Of a stretch of 64,000 bases of DNA, positions 8,031 to 17,108 are shown piece after piece (the first letter of the stretch is position 1; each line of letters begins with the position of its first letter). The notes below the pieces were generated by a model. That model ran no database searches. It was not told the origin of the DNA and worked only from the letters and a program-made list of their open reading frames with translations. Both the position numbers and the translations under genes were made by a program. Where the stretch lies: the NCBI GenBank assembly GCA_040755725.1, contig JBFMAI010000001.1:1-64000 (forward strand), in the 5' to 3' direction. Source of the DNA: JBFMAI01 sp040755725. Lineage in GTDB: Bacteria > Planctomycetota > Phycisphaerae > UBA1845 > Fen-1342.

Positions 8031-9686
8031 TCACCCGGCCGCGACAGCCTTGTCGATCAGCTCCATCAATTGCTCGACCTTGAACGGCTTGAACAGCACG
8101 CCGGCCAGCCCCTCGCGGCTGGCCCGGACGATCGAGTGTTCCGGGTCGTAGCCGAAGCCGGTGATGAGGATGACGGGACAGCGGGCGTTGGCCTCCTTGG
8201 CCGCGGCGAAGACCTCGTAGCCCGTGCGGTGCGGCATCTTGATGTCGGACAGGACGAGGTCAAACGGCCGGGCCCGGAGCAGTGCGACCGCTTCCTCCCC
8301 GTCGCGGGCCATCACCGGGGCGGCGCCGGCCTTGGCGAGCACGTCGGCAATCGTCTCGCGGATGATGTCCTCGTCGTCGGCGACGAGCACGCGCTTGCCG
8401 ACCAGCGCGGGGTCGGCGCCGCTGACGGCCGCCAAGCCGCGAATGGCGGGCGCCTCCACCAGACTCTGGAGCCGCTGCTGCACCTGCTCCACGCGCGACA
8501 GGATCGTTTGCAGCCGCTGCCGGGCCGCGTCCGAACCCACCCCCTGAAGCAGCAGGGTCGTCTCGGCCACGATGTCGTTGAGCGGAGCCGACAGCTCGGC
8601 GCGCACGTCCGCGGCGAGCTGGCCCGTGGTTTCACTGCGCTCCACCGCCAGCAGCTTCAGCACCTGGAGTGCCACGGCGATGTAGCGGCCAAAGACCTCG
8701 GCGACCTGCCGGTCCTCGTCATTGAACGCCGCCGGCTGGTCCGACTCCACGTTCAGCACGCCCACGACGCGCTCGTTGAGCCGCAGCGGGACGGTGAGGG
8801 AGGAGACGGCGCACTCCAACCCCGGCAGATACAGCGGATCCTTGGCCACATCCGGGCAGATGTAGGACTCCCCCGTCGCCGCCACGTACCCGCAAATCCC
8901 GTTGCCCTCACGGCGGGCGAAGATGCGGATGGCCCGCATCTTCTCCGAAAAGCCCCCCATCAGCACCGGGTCGAGCCGCCCCGACGAAGGATCGACCACC
9001 AACACGGCAAAATGCGTGAAGTGCAGCAGATCGCGGCAGTAGCGGATCAGCTTGTCCTCCAGGAGTTGCAGCCGCTCCGGAACGTCGAGGCCGGCGGTGT
9101 CGTCGGCCTCCAATGAAACGAGTTCGCGACCGGCCGTGTCGATCAGGTCCAACCGCTCCTGCATCCGGGCCAGCGCGGTGGTATCCGATACGAGGCCGAT
9201 GTAACGGTTGATCGTCCCGCCGGCATCTGCCAACGCCGAAACCGTCAGGTCAAAATGCAGCCCCGCGGCCGCGACGTGGCGTTGGCGCGGCCGGCGTTCG
9301 GGGTCCGCCGCCAGCACAGACCCCAACTCGCTGCACGCCTGCCGCAGGGGTTCGAGCACCTCGGGCGGATAGCGGCGCAGCGCGGTGTTGGCCCACACGA
9401 GCTGGCCGTCGGGCGCCACGCTGCACACGCCTTGGGTGATCCCGTCGAGGATGGCGCGCGCGTGGTCCCGGCGGGCGTCAGCCAGGACCGGGAGCAGCTC
9501 CGAACGCGGACAAAACAGCCCGTCGAACCCCTCGGCCCCGAGCGTGGTCTCGGCTTCCGCCAGCGTCGACACGACGCGAACTTCGGCCTGCGCGGCGAGC
9601 AATGACTGCCACTGCGCGATCGCCTCGGCGCCGCCGGCAAGCAGCAGGATGCGACGGCCAAGCTGCGGTTTCGGCTGATCGCTCAT
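8031..9686 (-). CDS. PAS/GAF regulator with degenerate histidine-kinase core and C-terminal receiver
   Basis: A 551-residue cytosolic signalling protein. Residues 10-60 resemble a receiver fold lacking the acidic pocket. Residues 75-170 look like a PAS domain (ILDGITQGVCSVAPDGQLVWAN). Residues 205-345 form a GAF domain. Residues 346-410 resemble a kinase dimerisation helix pair, but the H-box reads RAELSAPLND where a kinase has HELRTPLN, so the phospho-accepting His is replaced by Ala, and no HATPase domain follows. Residues 430-551 are a canonical receiver with D437/D438, phospho-acceptor D481 (DIKMP) and K533 (KPF). It probably integrates a ligand signal and is phosphorylated on D481 by a separate kinase. 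No output DNA-binding domain is present. Confidence 0.8.
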   Translation of the reverse strand: MSDQPKPQLGRRILLLAGGAEAIAQWQSLLAAQAEVRVVSTLAEAETTLGAEGFDGLFCPRSELLPVLADARRDHARAILDGITQGVCSVAPDGQLVWANTALRRYPPEVLEPLRQACSELGSVLAADPERRPRQRHVAAAGLHFDLTVSALADAGGTINRYIGLVSDTTALARMQERLDLIDTAGRELVSLEADDTAGLDVPERLQLLEDKLIRYCRDLLHFTHFAVLVVDPSSGRLDPVLMGGFSEKMRAIRIFARREGNGICGYVAATGESYICPDVAKDPLYLPGLECAVSSLTVPLRLNERVVGVLNVESDQPAAFNDEDRQVAEVFGRYIAVALQVLKLLAVERSETTGQLAADVRAELSAPLNDIVAETTLLLQGVGSDAARQRLQTILSRVEQVQQRLQSLVEAPAIRGLAAVSGADPALVGKRVLVADDEDIIRETIADVLAKAGAAPVMARDGEEAVALLRARPFDLVLSDIKMPHRTGYEVFAAAKEANARCPVILITGFGYDPEHSIVRASREGLAGVLFKPFKVEQLMELIDKAVAAG

Positions 9687-9798
9687 GACGAGTTTCCGCG
9701 CCCGCGAACCGACATCGTTTGGGGGCGGATTCTAGTCGGCAGGCCGGGACGCGCCAATTCAAATAGAACCCCCCTGGGCGGTCTCAAGTGGAGTTGGG

Positions 9799-10167
9799 TT
9801 ACGCTTCGTCCCCCCGATATTCGCACCCGCTCGTACACGTCTCGCGCACGATGACCGCGCTCAGGACGGGCAGCGCCGGCCTCAGACGCCGCCAGATCCA
9901 GCGGGCCAGGTTCTCCGCGGTGGGGTTTTCCAGACCCTCGATCTCGTTCAGGTAACGGTGGTCCAGCGCGGTGCGGACCGGTTCGCATGCGGCTTTGATC
10001 TCCCCGTAGTCCACGAGGTAGCCGCGCTGCTCGTCAACCTCGCCGGCGACGCGGACCTCCACCGCGAAACTGTGGCCGTGGAGCCGGCGGCACTTGTGGC
10101 CCTCGGGAAACGTGGGGAGGCGGTGGGCCGCCTCGAACGTGAACGACTTGGTCAGCTCAACACGCAC
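9799..10167 (-). CDS. queD: 6-carboxytetrahydropterin synthase QueD
   Basis: A 122-residue protein of the PTPS/QueD fold, the usual size. The zinc-binding histidines appear in FEAAHRL (H15) and in RLHGHSF, and the catalytic segment CRRLHGH carries the Cys. The C-terminal VRETCTSGCEY has the conserved glutamate. QueD converts 7,8-dihydroneopterin triphosphate to 6-carboxytetrahydropterin in the queuosine/7-deazaguanine pathway. It lies 31 bases downstream of queE on the same strand, which supports the call and a common transcript. Confidence 0.93.
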   Translation of the reverse strand: MRVELTKSFTFEAAHRLPTFPEGHKCRRLHGHSFAVEVRVAGEVDEQRGYLVDYGEIKAACEPVRTALDHRYLNEIEGLENPTAENLARWIWRRLRPALPVLSAVIVRETCTSGCEYRGDEA

Positions 10168-10198
10168 CCAAGATCACCTTTCGCCTTCCGCACACCGC

Positions 10199-10852
10199 TC
10201 AGACACCTCGTTCCGCCGCCGGCCAGATGAGCTTGTGCAACTGAAGGCCGAGACGGACGTTCAGCCGGTCTTCCAGAATCCACCGGGCCAGGTCGGCCGG
10301 CGGCAACGCGCCATGCACCGGGGCGAGGATCACTGGGCAACGGGCTGGCAGATCGTACCGCGCCAGCACGTCGCGGGCCCAATCGTAGTCACCCCGGTCG
10401 GCCAGGATGAACTTGACTTCATCCCGTGGTGTCAGCAAGCCTATATTGGGCCAATGGTTATGATCCGACTCGCCGCTGCCGGGGCATTTGACGTCCACGA
10501 TCCGCACCACCCGCGGGTCCACCGTGTCGATCGGCAGCGCCCCACTGGTCTCCAGCAACACGCAGGGGAGCTCGTCCGCCAGCCGGGTCAGCAGCGGGTA
10601 CACGGCCGGCTGAAGCAGGGGCTCGCCACCCGTCACCTCGACGGTTGGGCAGCGGTATTCTCGGACCCGCGCCAGAACGTCCTCCGCGAGCATCCACTCG
10701 CCTTCATGAAAGGCGTACGCCGTGTCACACCAGGCACACCGCAGGTGACACCCCGTCAGCCGGATGAACACGCACGGAATCCCCGCGCGCGTGCCCTCAC
10801 CCTGGATCGAGTGGAATACCTCGTTGACGCGCAGACGCGCTGAACGGATCAT
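10199..10852 (-). CDS. queE: 7-carboxy-7-deazaguanine synthase QueE
   Basis: A 217-residue radical SAM enzyme. The cluster-binding motif is C35-HLR-C39-AW-C42, with the family-typical WCDTAYAF. The N-terminal FHSIQGEGTRAG and the glycine motif VTGGEPLLQ (about 72-80) are diagnostic of QueE. It rearranges 6-carboxytetrahydropterin, the QueD product, into 7-carboxy-7-deazaguanine. The start is the ATG at 10852. A much longer open frame continues upstream antisense to the subtilase gene, but the family boundary and the convincing protease on the other strand rule that out. It is the first gene of a queE-queD pair. Confidence 0.95.
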   Translation of the reverse strand: MIRSARLRVNEVFHSIQGEGTRAGIPCVFIRLTGCHLRCAWCDTAYAFHEGEWMLAEDVLARVREYRCPTVEVTGGEPLLQPAVYPLLTRLADELPCVLLETSGALPIDTVDPRVVRIVDVKCPGSGESDHNHWPNIGLLTPRDEVKFILADRGDYDWARDVLARYDLPARCPVILAPVHGALPPADLARWILEDRLNVRLGLQLHKLIWPAAERGV

Positions 10853-11051
10853 TGAGTGCCTCGGAGCACTTGCCCGTGAACGCCGGGAGCGGTCCGCCGG
10901 GCGCCGGGCGTCACCGAGCAGGCGGGCGCGCGTTATGCGAGTCCCGCCGGGCCCTGCCAGTATAGCCCCCGTTTCCAGAGTCGCGGTTCTCAATCCTGGC
11001 CTGCTCCGGGCGCGCACGATCGTTCGGCCGCCGGCGTGGCCGAGGTTTTCG

Positions 11052-11080
11052 TTGACCGTTGTCGGCAATTCTGGTAGTGA
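11052..11080 (+). promoter_or_regulatory. weak candidate promoter for the subtilase gene
   Basis: The 375-base gap 10853-11227 separates the divergent queE and subtilase genes. TTGACC (11052-11057) and TAGTGA (11075-11080) are 17 bases apart. The -35 is good but the -10 is poor. I see no other structured element in this gap. Confidence 0.22.
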
Positions 11081-11227
11081 TGACCTTATGGGAAGAAAGA
11101 GGCGCCGGGGACCGGGCTGCGTGGGCGTTATGTCCCGCGACCCGCGTCCGGGCCGTGTTGTGGCATGAGGGGGCGGGCGTCCATTTCTTCGGGCTCCTTG
11201 GGACGGTCGTCGCGTTGGAGGACACAC

Positions 11228-13600
11228 ATGGGTACGTGCAATCGGTTGGGTGCGTTGCGGCGCACCGTGATGGTCGCAATGCTCGCGGGGCTGGTCTGTG
11301 CCGGGCCGGCGTCGGCGGCGGGTCTGGCGGGGGAGGCCCGCGAGATCCTCGTCCCGGATTCGAGCATGGTGCTGCGTCTGTGGGAACAAGTCGCCGAAGA
11401 CGGCTTCGTGCGGCCGCACTACGCGGTGGCCTTCGACGGCGAGACCTTCTCGATGCCGGTGGCCACGTCGTACGACATTCTGGTGACGTATGACGAGTTC
11501 GACCCGGCGCAGCGCACCCCCGCGGTGCCGGCGTTCCTGGCCGCCGCCCCGGACACCAACGTTTACATCGTTCAGTTCCACACCCAGCCGTTCGCGGCCT
11601 TTCAGCGGCAGCTCGCCGCCGTCGGCGCCACGGTCAACAGCTACATGCCGCACAACGCTCTGCTGGTGACGATGTCCCCGGCGGTGCGCCAGCAGGTGGC
11701 CGCGTGGCCGCACGTGCGGTGGGTCGGACCGTATGAGCCGGCGTATCGGCTGGAACCCATCGTGTTCCAATGGCTGATGCAGCCGGGGCTCGAGGCCGTG
11801 CGCGAGCGGTTCTCCATCCTGGTCCATCAACGCGGGCCGGAGCAGCAAGGGGCCCTGGCGCAGCGCATCACGGCCCTGGGCGGCACGGTCCACTTCACGA
11901 TGCCGGACTGCCAGCGCATGGAAGCCACGATGAGCCTGGCGGCGTTGGCCGAGATCGTGCGGGCCGATGAAGTCGTGTACATCGACCGCTGGGGCGGCCC
12001 GATGGAATCGGACATGAACATCGCCCGCCACTCGGCCGGCACCAATGCCAACTTCATCGAAACGACCCTCGGCTTCAACGGCCAGGGCGTGCGCGGCGAG
12101 GTCTTTGACACCGGTGTACGGGCGACTCACGTCGCGTTGCCGAACATCCTGTTCCACGACCAGAATGGCGGTGATACGTCCCACGGCACCAACTGCTACG
12201 GCATCGTGTTCGGCACGGGCGCTGGCAACTCCAACGGTCGCGGGATGCTCCCCGGCCGCGAGCAGGGCATCTTCGCGTACGCCGGACAGGTGACGATGTT
12301 CGGCGGCTGGAAGAGCCGCTACCAGCACACTTACGAGCTGGTGAATCCGGCCGGTCCGTTCCGGGCCGTGTTCCAGTCGGCCAGCGTGGGCAGCGCCACG
12401 GCCGGCCCGCTGTACACGTCAGTCTCGTACGAGGTGGACTACTACCTGTTCTGGAACGACCTGCTGAGCTGCCAGTCGTTCGGCAACTCGGGAGACCAGA
12501 ACGCCCGGCCACAAGGGTGGGCCAAGAACATCGTGACGGTCGGCGGGATCTACCACTTCAACAACACGACCCGTTCCGACGACCGGTGGAACGGCGGCGG
12601 CAGCATTGGCCCCGCGTCCGACGGCCGCGTTAAGCCGGACCTGGCCGCCTTCTACGACGAAATCACTTGTCCCAGCGACTCCAGCGATACGAGCTACATC
12701 ACCAACTTCGCCGGCACCAGCGCCGCCACGCCGATCACCTGCGGCGCGTTCGGCCTGATGTTCCAGATGTGGCACAACGGGATTTGGGCGGGGCATGGCG
12801 GCGGGCCGACGGTGTTCGACAGCCGACCGCACATGGCCACGGCCAAGGCGCTGATGATCAACTCGGCCTACCGCTACCGCTGCTCGTCCACGGACCCGGG
12901 CGTGCCGGGCACGCCGACGTTCAGCGACCTGACCCGGTATCGTCAGGGCTGGGGCATGCCCAACCTGCAGAACTTGTACTACCAGGCCGCCAAGAGCCTG
13001 GTCATCGACGAGACGGACGTTCTTCTGCCGCTTCAGACCAAGCGGTACCTGGTGAAGGTCGACGCCGGCGAAGCCGAGTTAAAGGCGACGATGGTGTACA
13101 CCGATCCGGGGGGCAACCCGGCGGTGCAGACGCAGCATCGTGTGAATGACCTCACGCTGAAGGTCACCGCGCCGGACGGCACCTTCTACTACGGCAACTA
13201 CGGGCTGGATACTTCCAGCTATTCGACGGCCGGCGGCAACGCCGACACGAAGAACACCGTGGAGAACGTCTTCGTGCGGCTGCCGGCGGAGGGCACCTGG
13301 AAGGTCGACGTGATCGGCGCGGAGATTACGACCGACGGCCACCCGGAGACGCCGTCGGTCATCGACGCCGACTACGGCCTGGTCGTCACGGGGGCGCTGC
13401 GGCTGCCGATCGGCGACCTGAACTGCGACGGAGCGGTGGACTTCGGCGACATCAACCCGTTTGTCCTGGCGCTGACGAACCCCAGCGGCTATGCCGCGGC
13501 GTTCCCGCAGTGCGACGTGAGTCAGGGCGACATCAACGGCGACGGCGCCACAAACTTCGGCGACATCAACCCGTTCGTGCGACTGCTGACGAATCCGTAG
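11228..13600 (+). CDS. secreted subtilisin-family serine protease with dockerin-like C-terminus
   Basis: A 790-residue exported protein. A signal peptide (residues 1-31, RRTVMVAMLAGLVCAGPASA) follows the start ATG at 11228, which has GGAGG six bases upstream. After a long N-terminal prodomain-like region come the S8 catalytic residues: D294 in EVFDTG, H319 in DTSHGTN, the oxyanion N420 in SFGNSG and S498 in FAGTSAATP. A beta-rich P-domain-like region follows. The last about 62 residues carry two Asp/Asn-rich calcium-loop repeats (GDLNCDGAVDFGDIN and GDINGDGATNFGDIN), as in dockerin type I-like modules common on planctomycete secreted proteins. It probably degrades extracellular protein; whether the dockerin-like part binds a partner or anchors it is unknown. 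Confidence 0.92.
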   Translation: MGTCNRLGALRRTVMVAMLAGLVCAGPASAAGLAGEAREILVPDSSMVLRLWEQVAEDGFVRPHYAVAFDGETFSMPVATSYDILVTYDEFDPAQRTPAVPAFLAAAPDTNVYIVQFHTQPFAAFQRQLAAVGATVNSYMPHNALLVTMSPAVRQQVAAWPHVRWVGPYEPAYRLEPIVFQWLMQPGLEAVRERFSILVHQRGPEQQGALAQRITALGGTVHFTMPDCQRMEATMSLAALAEIVRADEVVYIDRWGGPMESDMNIARHSAGTNANFIETTLGFNGQGVRGEVFDTGVRATHVALPNILFHDQNGGDTSHGTNCYGIVFGTGAGNSNGRGMLPGREQGIFAYAGQVTMFGGWKSRYQHTYELVNPAGPFRAVFQSASVGSATAGPLYTSVSYEVDYYLFWNDLLSCQSFGNSGDQNARPQGWAKNIVTVGGIYHFNNTTRSDDRWNGGGSIGPASDGRVKPDLAAFYDEITCPSDSSDTSYITNFAGTSAATPITCGAFGLMFQMWHNGIWAGHGGGPTVFDSRPHMATAKALMINSAYRYRCSSTDPGVPGTPTFSDLTRYRQGWGMPNLQNLYYQAAKSLVIDETDVLLPLQTKRYLVKVDAGEAELKATMVYTDPGGNPAVQTQHRVNDLTLKVTAPDGTFYYGNYGLDTSSYSTAGGNADTKNTVENVFVRLPAEGTWKVDVIGAEITTDGHPETPSVIDADYGLVVTGALRLPIGDLNCDGAVDFGDINPFVLALTNPSGYAAAFPQCDVSQGDINGDGATNFGDINPFVRLLTNP

Positions 13601-13625
13601 CCGCGAACATCACGGCGGCATCCCG

Positions 13626-13670
13626 CGCGCCGCGTGCTTCGGCCCTCGGAGGCTTGAAGCACGCGGCGCG
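13626..13670. terminator. 15-bp hairpin between convergent genes
   Basis: CGCGCCGCGTGCTTC (13626-13640) and GAAGCACGCGGCGCG (13656-13670) are perfect 15-base inverted repeats with a 15-base loop that itself contains GCC/GGC. It sits 26 bases after the subtilase stop and 72 bases beyond the stop of the convergent RDD gene, so it could end transcription from both sides. No T-run follows. Confidence 0.55.
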
Positions 13671-13741
13671 TGCTTTCCAGGCGGTCCTTGGTCGTGCGCT
13701 GCGGTCCCCCCGCGAGCGCGGCCCACCGCGCCGGCCGATCC

Positions 13742-15382
13742 TCATTCCTGCCGGCCGGCGGGCTTCGGCGGTCGCGCGGCACGCACGACCACCGTGCGGG
13801 CGAAGATGTCCCCCAGCCGCTGACGATTCCGCGACAACACCACCAGGAACCCCAGCACCCACAACGGCGGCATCATCTCGATAAAGCGGAACAGGTTCCG
13901 CGTGATGACCGCCGCCACGGTCGGTCGCGCGCCGCTTTCCGTCAGCACGCGCGTCCCCGTCAGCAGCTTGCCCACCGTCCGGCGGGTCAGCAGCTCGAGC
14001 AACAGGGCATACGCAGTGTACGCGGCGCAGCTCGCCGACCACCAGCGGAGCGTCGGCGGGCTGGGAAAACGCCCGGTGGTGGCGTCGCCGCCCGCAGCCC
14101 AGTTGAACAGCTCCTGGCCGGCGCGCTGCGCGTCAAGGCCGAAGAGCGGCGCGAAGGCCAGTGCGAAGGGCGCCAGATCGATCCCCCAGCCGAGCAGCCG
14201 CTGAATCGCCAGGGCCAGCACGGCGTCCGCGGGCAAGGTGGCCGGAGTCACCATTGCGCGACGCCGAAAGACGAACAGCGACACCAGCACCGCGAACAGC
14301 ATCAGCAGTGTCGAGGCCTGCACCCAGCGCAGGCCGGCCCCGGGCAGGTGCCCATCGGCGAACACGTCCGCCACCCGCACGGTCTTTTCGGCCGGCGCAC
14401 CATCCAGGCGGCCGAATTGCAGGAACACGCCCGCCGGCGCGGCACTTACAAGGAACACGATGTGCTGATTGAACCCCAGCGCCGCGTCGTAGCGCTGGGG
14501 CTCGCTGCCCGCGGGCAATTCGGAAAGCCGCAGGGCGGCGGCCCGCCACGGCGCGTCGCGCTCGCCCGCTCCGCCGAGCCGTCGGAAGGCGGCCACCTCT
14601 TCGCGGCCTGCGGGGGTGCGGCTGGTCACGACGAGCGTGGGCAGCCGGCTGACGCGGGTGAGCCAGAAGCGGTTGAGACCAGGCAAGGGTGGGGTGGTCC
14701 CGCGCGGCTGCCACCGGCCTGTTGGCGCGTCAAGCCCGAGGATTTCGACCTGCCGACCGTCGGTGGTCGCCACCGCCAGACAGAGCTCGTCCTGAATGAA
14801 GCCGAGCCGCGGCTCAAGGGGGCCGTCGCCCGTCACCTGCTTCGGGCAGGCCGCCAGCGCAATCCAGCCCTGGCTGTCGAAGCGGACAACACTCAGGGCC
14901 GCCGGTCCCGGGTCGAAGGGTTGCGAGGTGGGGGGGCGGACGCCGCCGACCAGGCGCGGCATCTCGTCGCGCGCCGGCGAGGGAATCAGCGCCACCACGC
15001 CGCGCTCGTCCGCGACCCAATCGAGCGGCGCGCTGCGCCGGGGCAGGTCCAGACGGCGCGACCAGCGACCCGCGCTGGCGGAGTAGAACGTGCCGTCCCG
15101 GACCATCACGTAGAGAACGCCCTCGGCCCCCGTCATGTGCGCGATTTCCGCGCGGAGAGCGTCGAGCGGCTGAAAGGGGCCCGCCACGCCGCGCCAGCGC
15201 ACCAGCGAACGCTCCTCGTCGATGCGGGCCACCCACAACGACTGTTCGTCGCCGGCCAGCCGCGGCAGCCACGCCGGCGAACCAACCGGGGCGCGGGATT
15301 GTCCCCAAGCTGTCAATGCCGCCGACGCGCACGTCAGCAAAACCAAGGCGCGGCGGAAGGTTGGAGGGGCCCGGCGGGTCAC
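13742..15382 (-). CDS. RDD-family membrane protein with large extracytoplasmic N-terminal domain
   Basis: A 546-residue protein. A signal-like hydrophobic stretch (residues 10-26) precedes a roughly 310-residue region rich in Trp and Arg that looks like a beta-propeller-style soluble domain. A membrane segment near 340-360 follows, then an RDD domain (about 375-535) with the Arg of LLELLTRRTVGKLLTG and the C-terminal RNRQRLGDIFARTVVV. RDD proteins are small inner-membrane proteins, some linked to ion transport, and a fused exported domain is unusual. It is the last gene of a three-gene operon, and its start overlaps the stop of the lipoprotein gene by 4 bases. Function unknown. Confidence 0.75.
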   Translation of the reverse strand: MTRRAPPTFRRALVLLTCASAALTAWGQSRAPVGSPAWLPRLAGDEQSLWVARIDEERSLVRWRGVAGPFQPLDALRAEIAHMTGAEGVLYVMVRDGTFYSASAGRWSRRLDLPRRSAPLDWVADERGVVALIPSPARDEMPRLVGGVRPPTSQPFDPGPAALSVVRFDSQGWIALAACPKQVTGDGPLEPRLGFIQDELCLAVATTDGRQVEILGLDAPTGRWQPRGTTPPLPGLNRFWLTRVSRLPTLVVTSRTPAGREEVAAFRRLGGAGERDAPWRAAALRLSELPAGSEPQRYDAALGFNQHIVFLVSAAPAGVFLQFGRLDGAPAEKTVRVADVFADGHLPGAGLRWVQASTLLMLFAVLVSLFVFRRRAMVTPATLPADAVLALAIQRLLGWGIDLAPFALAFAPLFGLDAQRAGQELFNWAAGGDATTGRFPSPPTLRWWSASCAAYTAYALLLELLTRRTVGKLLTGTRVLTESGARPTVAAVITRNLFRFIEMMPPLWVLGFLVVLSRNRQRLGDIFARTVVVRAARPPKPAGRQE

Positions 15383-16365
15383 GGGGCGCCGGCCTCGGGA
15401 GCCCGGCCCTCCAGCGCTTCAGTCTCGCCCTGCCAATCTGCGGGGAAATCGAAGACGCCGGCGGGCAGGTCCGGTCGGACGCGTGCGGTGAGGACATCAA
15501 GCCGCATCTCGGCCTCGCTGGTCGGCCAGCGGACGACGTACCGCCGCGGGGTAATCGGCCCGTCGGCCCCCACCCTGCGGTAGTGGTCCAACTGGGCGTG
15601 CATGGCGATCTGGCCGTCGGGCAGGCGGTCGATGATCTCGCACGGCAGGTACGGCTCGCACGGGTCGAGGCGGATCTCGCGCCAGCCGGTCGGCTGGCCC
15701 CCGGGTCCGCGGCGGACATACACGAGACGATGGTCGCGGCCCTCAACGCGCAGCAGCGGCAATTGACCGCCCTCCAGCGCCTCCGGCAGTGGCCGCAGCA
15801 TCAGGGCGTCCAGCAACTCGTCGGGCGGGACGGCGAGCTTGCGGACGGTGGACGGATCGCCGGGCCGCCACCGCCCCCACCACATCTTGCGGGCATCGGG
15901 CACGTCGATCCACAGCCAGTACGTATCCGCATTCGATCCGAATCGGGCGACGCTGGCCCCCAGGGCGGCCCGAACGTCGAAGAACAACGACTGCGGCGGC
16001 TGATAGATCAGGCGGGCCTCGTGCCCGATGAAAGCGTGGGCCCGCCCGTCGGCGTCACGCAACCGAAACGAGACCAGGGCCGAACAGCTCAGCGGTTGCT
16101 GCAACTTCGCGATGTTGGCGTTAACGCGGTCCAGGGCTTCCCGGCGTGACGTCGGCGCCACGCAGGCGACCGGCCCCTCGCACCCGGTGGTCAACGTGAG
16201 TGCTGCCACCAACAGCAGGGCCCCCGATGCTCGCCATGCACGCCCGCGTGCTTCCGCGGAACGGCACCGCTGCCCGGTGGCGCCGAGCGCCGGAACGACC
16301 CGTGGGGTCGACAATTGGCGGCGAATCCGCGCGCGAGCGCTGACCACCTCGGTGGGGTCAATCAT
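15379..16365 (-). CDS. predicted outer-membrane lipoprotein
   Basis: A 328-residue protein. A positively charged N-terminus and the hydrophobic stretch SGALLLVAALTLTTGC end in a lipobox (LTTGC), so it should be lipidated and exported. The mature part has beta-strand-like repeats (SALVSFRLRD, FIGHEARLIYQPPQSLFFDVRA) that recall LolA/LolB-like lipoprotein-binding folds, but this is only a resemblance. The start ATG at 16365 overlaps the stop of the upstream gene by 8 bases (ATGATTGA), and the stop overlaps the RDD gene start by 4, so the three are probably translationally coupled. Exact role unknown. Confidence 0.7.
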   Translation of the reverse strand: MIDPTEVVSARARIRRQLSTPRVVPALGATGQRCRSAEARGRAWRASGALLLVAALTLTTGCEGPVACVAPTSRREALDRVNANIAKLQQPLSCSALVSFRLRDADGRAHAFIGHEARLIYQPPQSLFFDVRAALGASVARFGSNADTYWLWIDVPDARKMWWGRWRPGDPSTVRKLAVPPDELLDALMLRPLPEALEGGQLPLLRVEGRDHRLVYVRRGPGGQPTGWREIRLDPCEPYLPCEIIDRLPDGQIAMHAQLDHYRRVGADGPITPRRYVVRWPTSEAEMRLDVLTARVRPDLPAGVFDFPADWQGETEALEGRAPEAGAP

Positions 16366-16900
16366 TACGCACCTCCTCCCTGGGCTCCGCCGCGGCGGCT
16401 TCCAGCGGTTCTGCGCCGCCGGCCAGAAGCTGTTCGAGCTGGGCACTGAGCTGTTCGAGCTGTTCCTCGTCGAGCTCCGGCCGCCGAACACGGTGGACAC
16501 CCTCGCCGGCCACCGGCGTGAACTCCCACACTTCGCCATCGGCATCGGCGACCGTCCCGGTCAGTCGCAGCACCTTCTTGCGCCACAGCAGCAACGCCAG
16601 GACGAATCGGAACTGAACCTGACGGGGCTCGCGGACCTCGTCGAGGCGTTCGAAGACGCCGTACACCGCTTGACGGTCGAAAGTCAGGGACCGACGGGCC
16701 GCCGGCTCCGTCCGACGCGTCTTCCAGGAGGCGACGGGGGTGCGGTCGGGGGGCGGAGGGCAGCCCGGGCAGAAGTCGCGGCGCTCGTAACCGTCGGGGG
16801 CCTCATAGAGGAATGCATGGAACGTCTGGCCGACGGCAAAGGGCCGTTGGCAGGCGGTGCAGGCGTCCGCGCGACGTGGCATGGTCCAATCGGTGCTCAC
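16358..16900 (-). CDS. hypothetical protein with N-terminal zinc-ribbon-like cysteines
   Basis: A 180-residue protein, not recognised. The N-terminus has CTACQRPFAVGQ and then FCPGC, a CxxC...CxxC arrangement that could bind zinc. The middle contains a conserved-looking segment (QVQFRFVLALLLWRKKVLRLTG) and the C-terminus is an acidic Glu/Gln/Leu-rich helix. It heads the operon with the lipoprotein and RDD genes. An alternative start seven codons downstream (MPRRAD) is possible. Confidence 0.65.
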   Translation of the reverse strand: MSTDWTMPRRADACTACQRPFAVGQTFHAFLYEAPDGYERRDFCPGCPPPPDRTPVASWKTRRTEPAARRSLTFDRQAVYGVFERLDEVREPRQVQFRFVLALLLWRKKVLRLTGTVADADGEVWEFTPVAGEGVHRVRRPELDEEQLEQLSAQLEQLLAGGAEPLEAAAAEPREEVRND

Positions 16901-16957
16901 CGCGGCGTACTCCGAGCGCCCCCGAGATCGGCATTCAAGATCGTGCGACGCGGGAGT

Positions 16958-16993
16958 GGGGGGGCGAGCCTCCTGGCGAGCCGCGGCTCGGCC
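16958..16993 (+). repeat. palindromic intergenic repeat, copy A1
   Basis: A 36-base block that matches 43968-44003 at 32 of 36 positions, sharing GGCGAGCCT and GGCGAGCCGC. It contains a GAGCCGCGGCTC palindrome. It lies in the 208-base gap between two minus-strand genes. Confidence 0.6.
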
Positions 16994-17108
16994 AAAGCCT
17001 CACTTTCCCGTCCGTGGTTCCACGTCCCTGAACGCCCATATGGGCGACGATTATACGGCGCCGCCCGCGACGGGCGACCCGGCCCGCGGCGATCTGCACC
17101 GACGGGCG

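Noticed and set aside
5844..9116. About 1090-codon plus-strand open frame
   Set aside because: It runs antisense to the debranching enzyme and the GAF/receiver regulator, both well supported, and its product is Arg/Gln/His-rich without motifs.
10853..12328. Long open frame on the minus strand continuing upstream of queE, antisense to the subtilase
   Set aside because: QueE begins with its conserved N-terminus at 10852, and the plus-strand protease has a signal peptide, catalytic triad and dockerin-like end. High GC produces long antisense frames.
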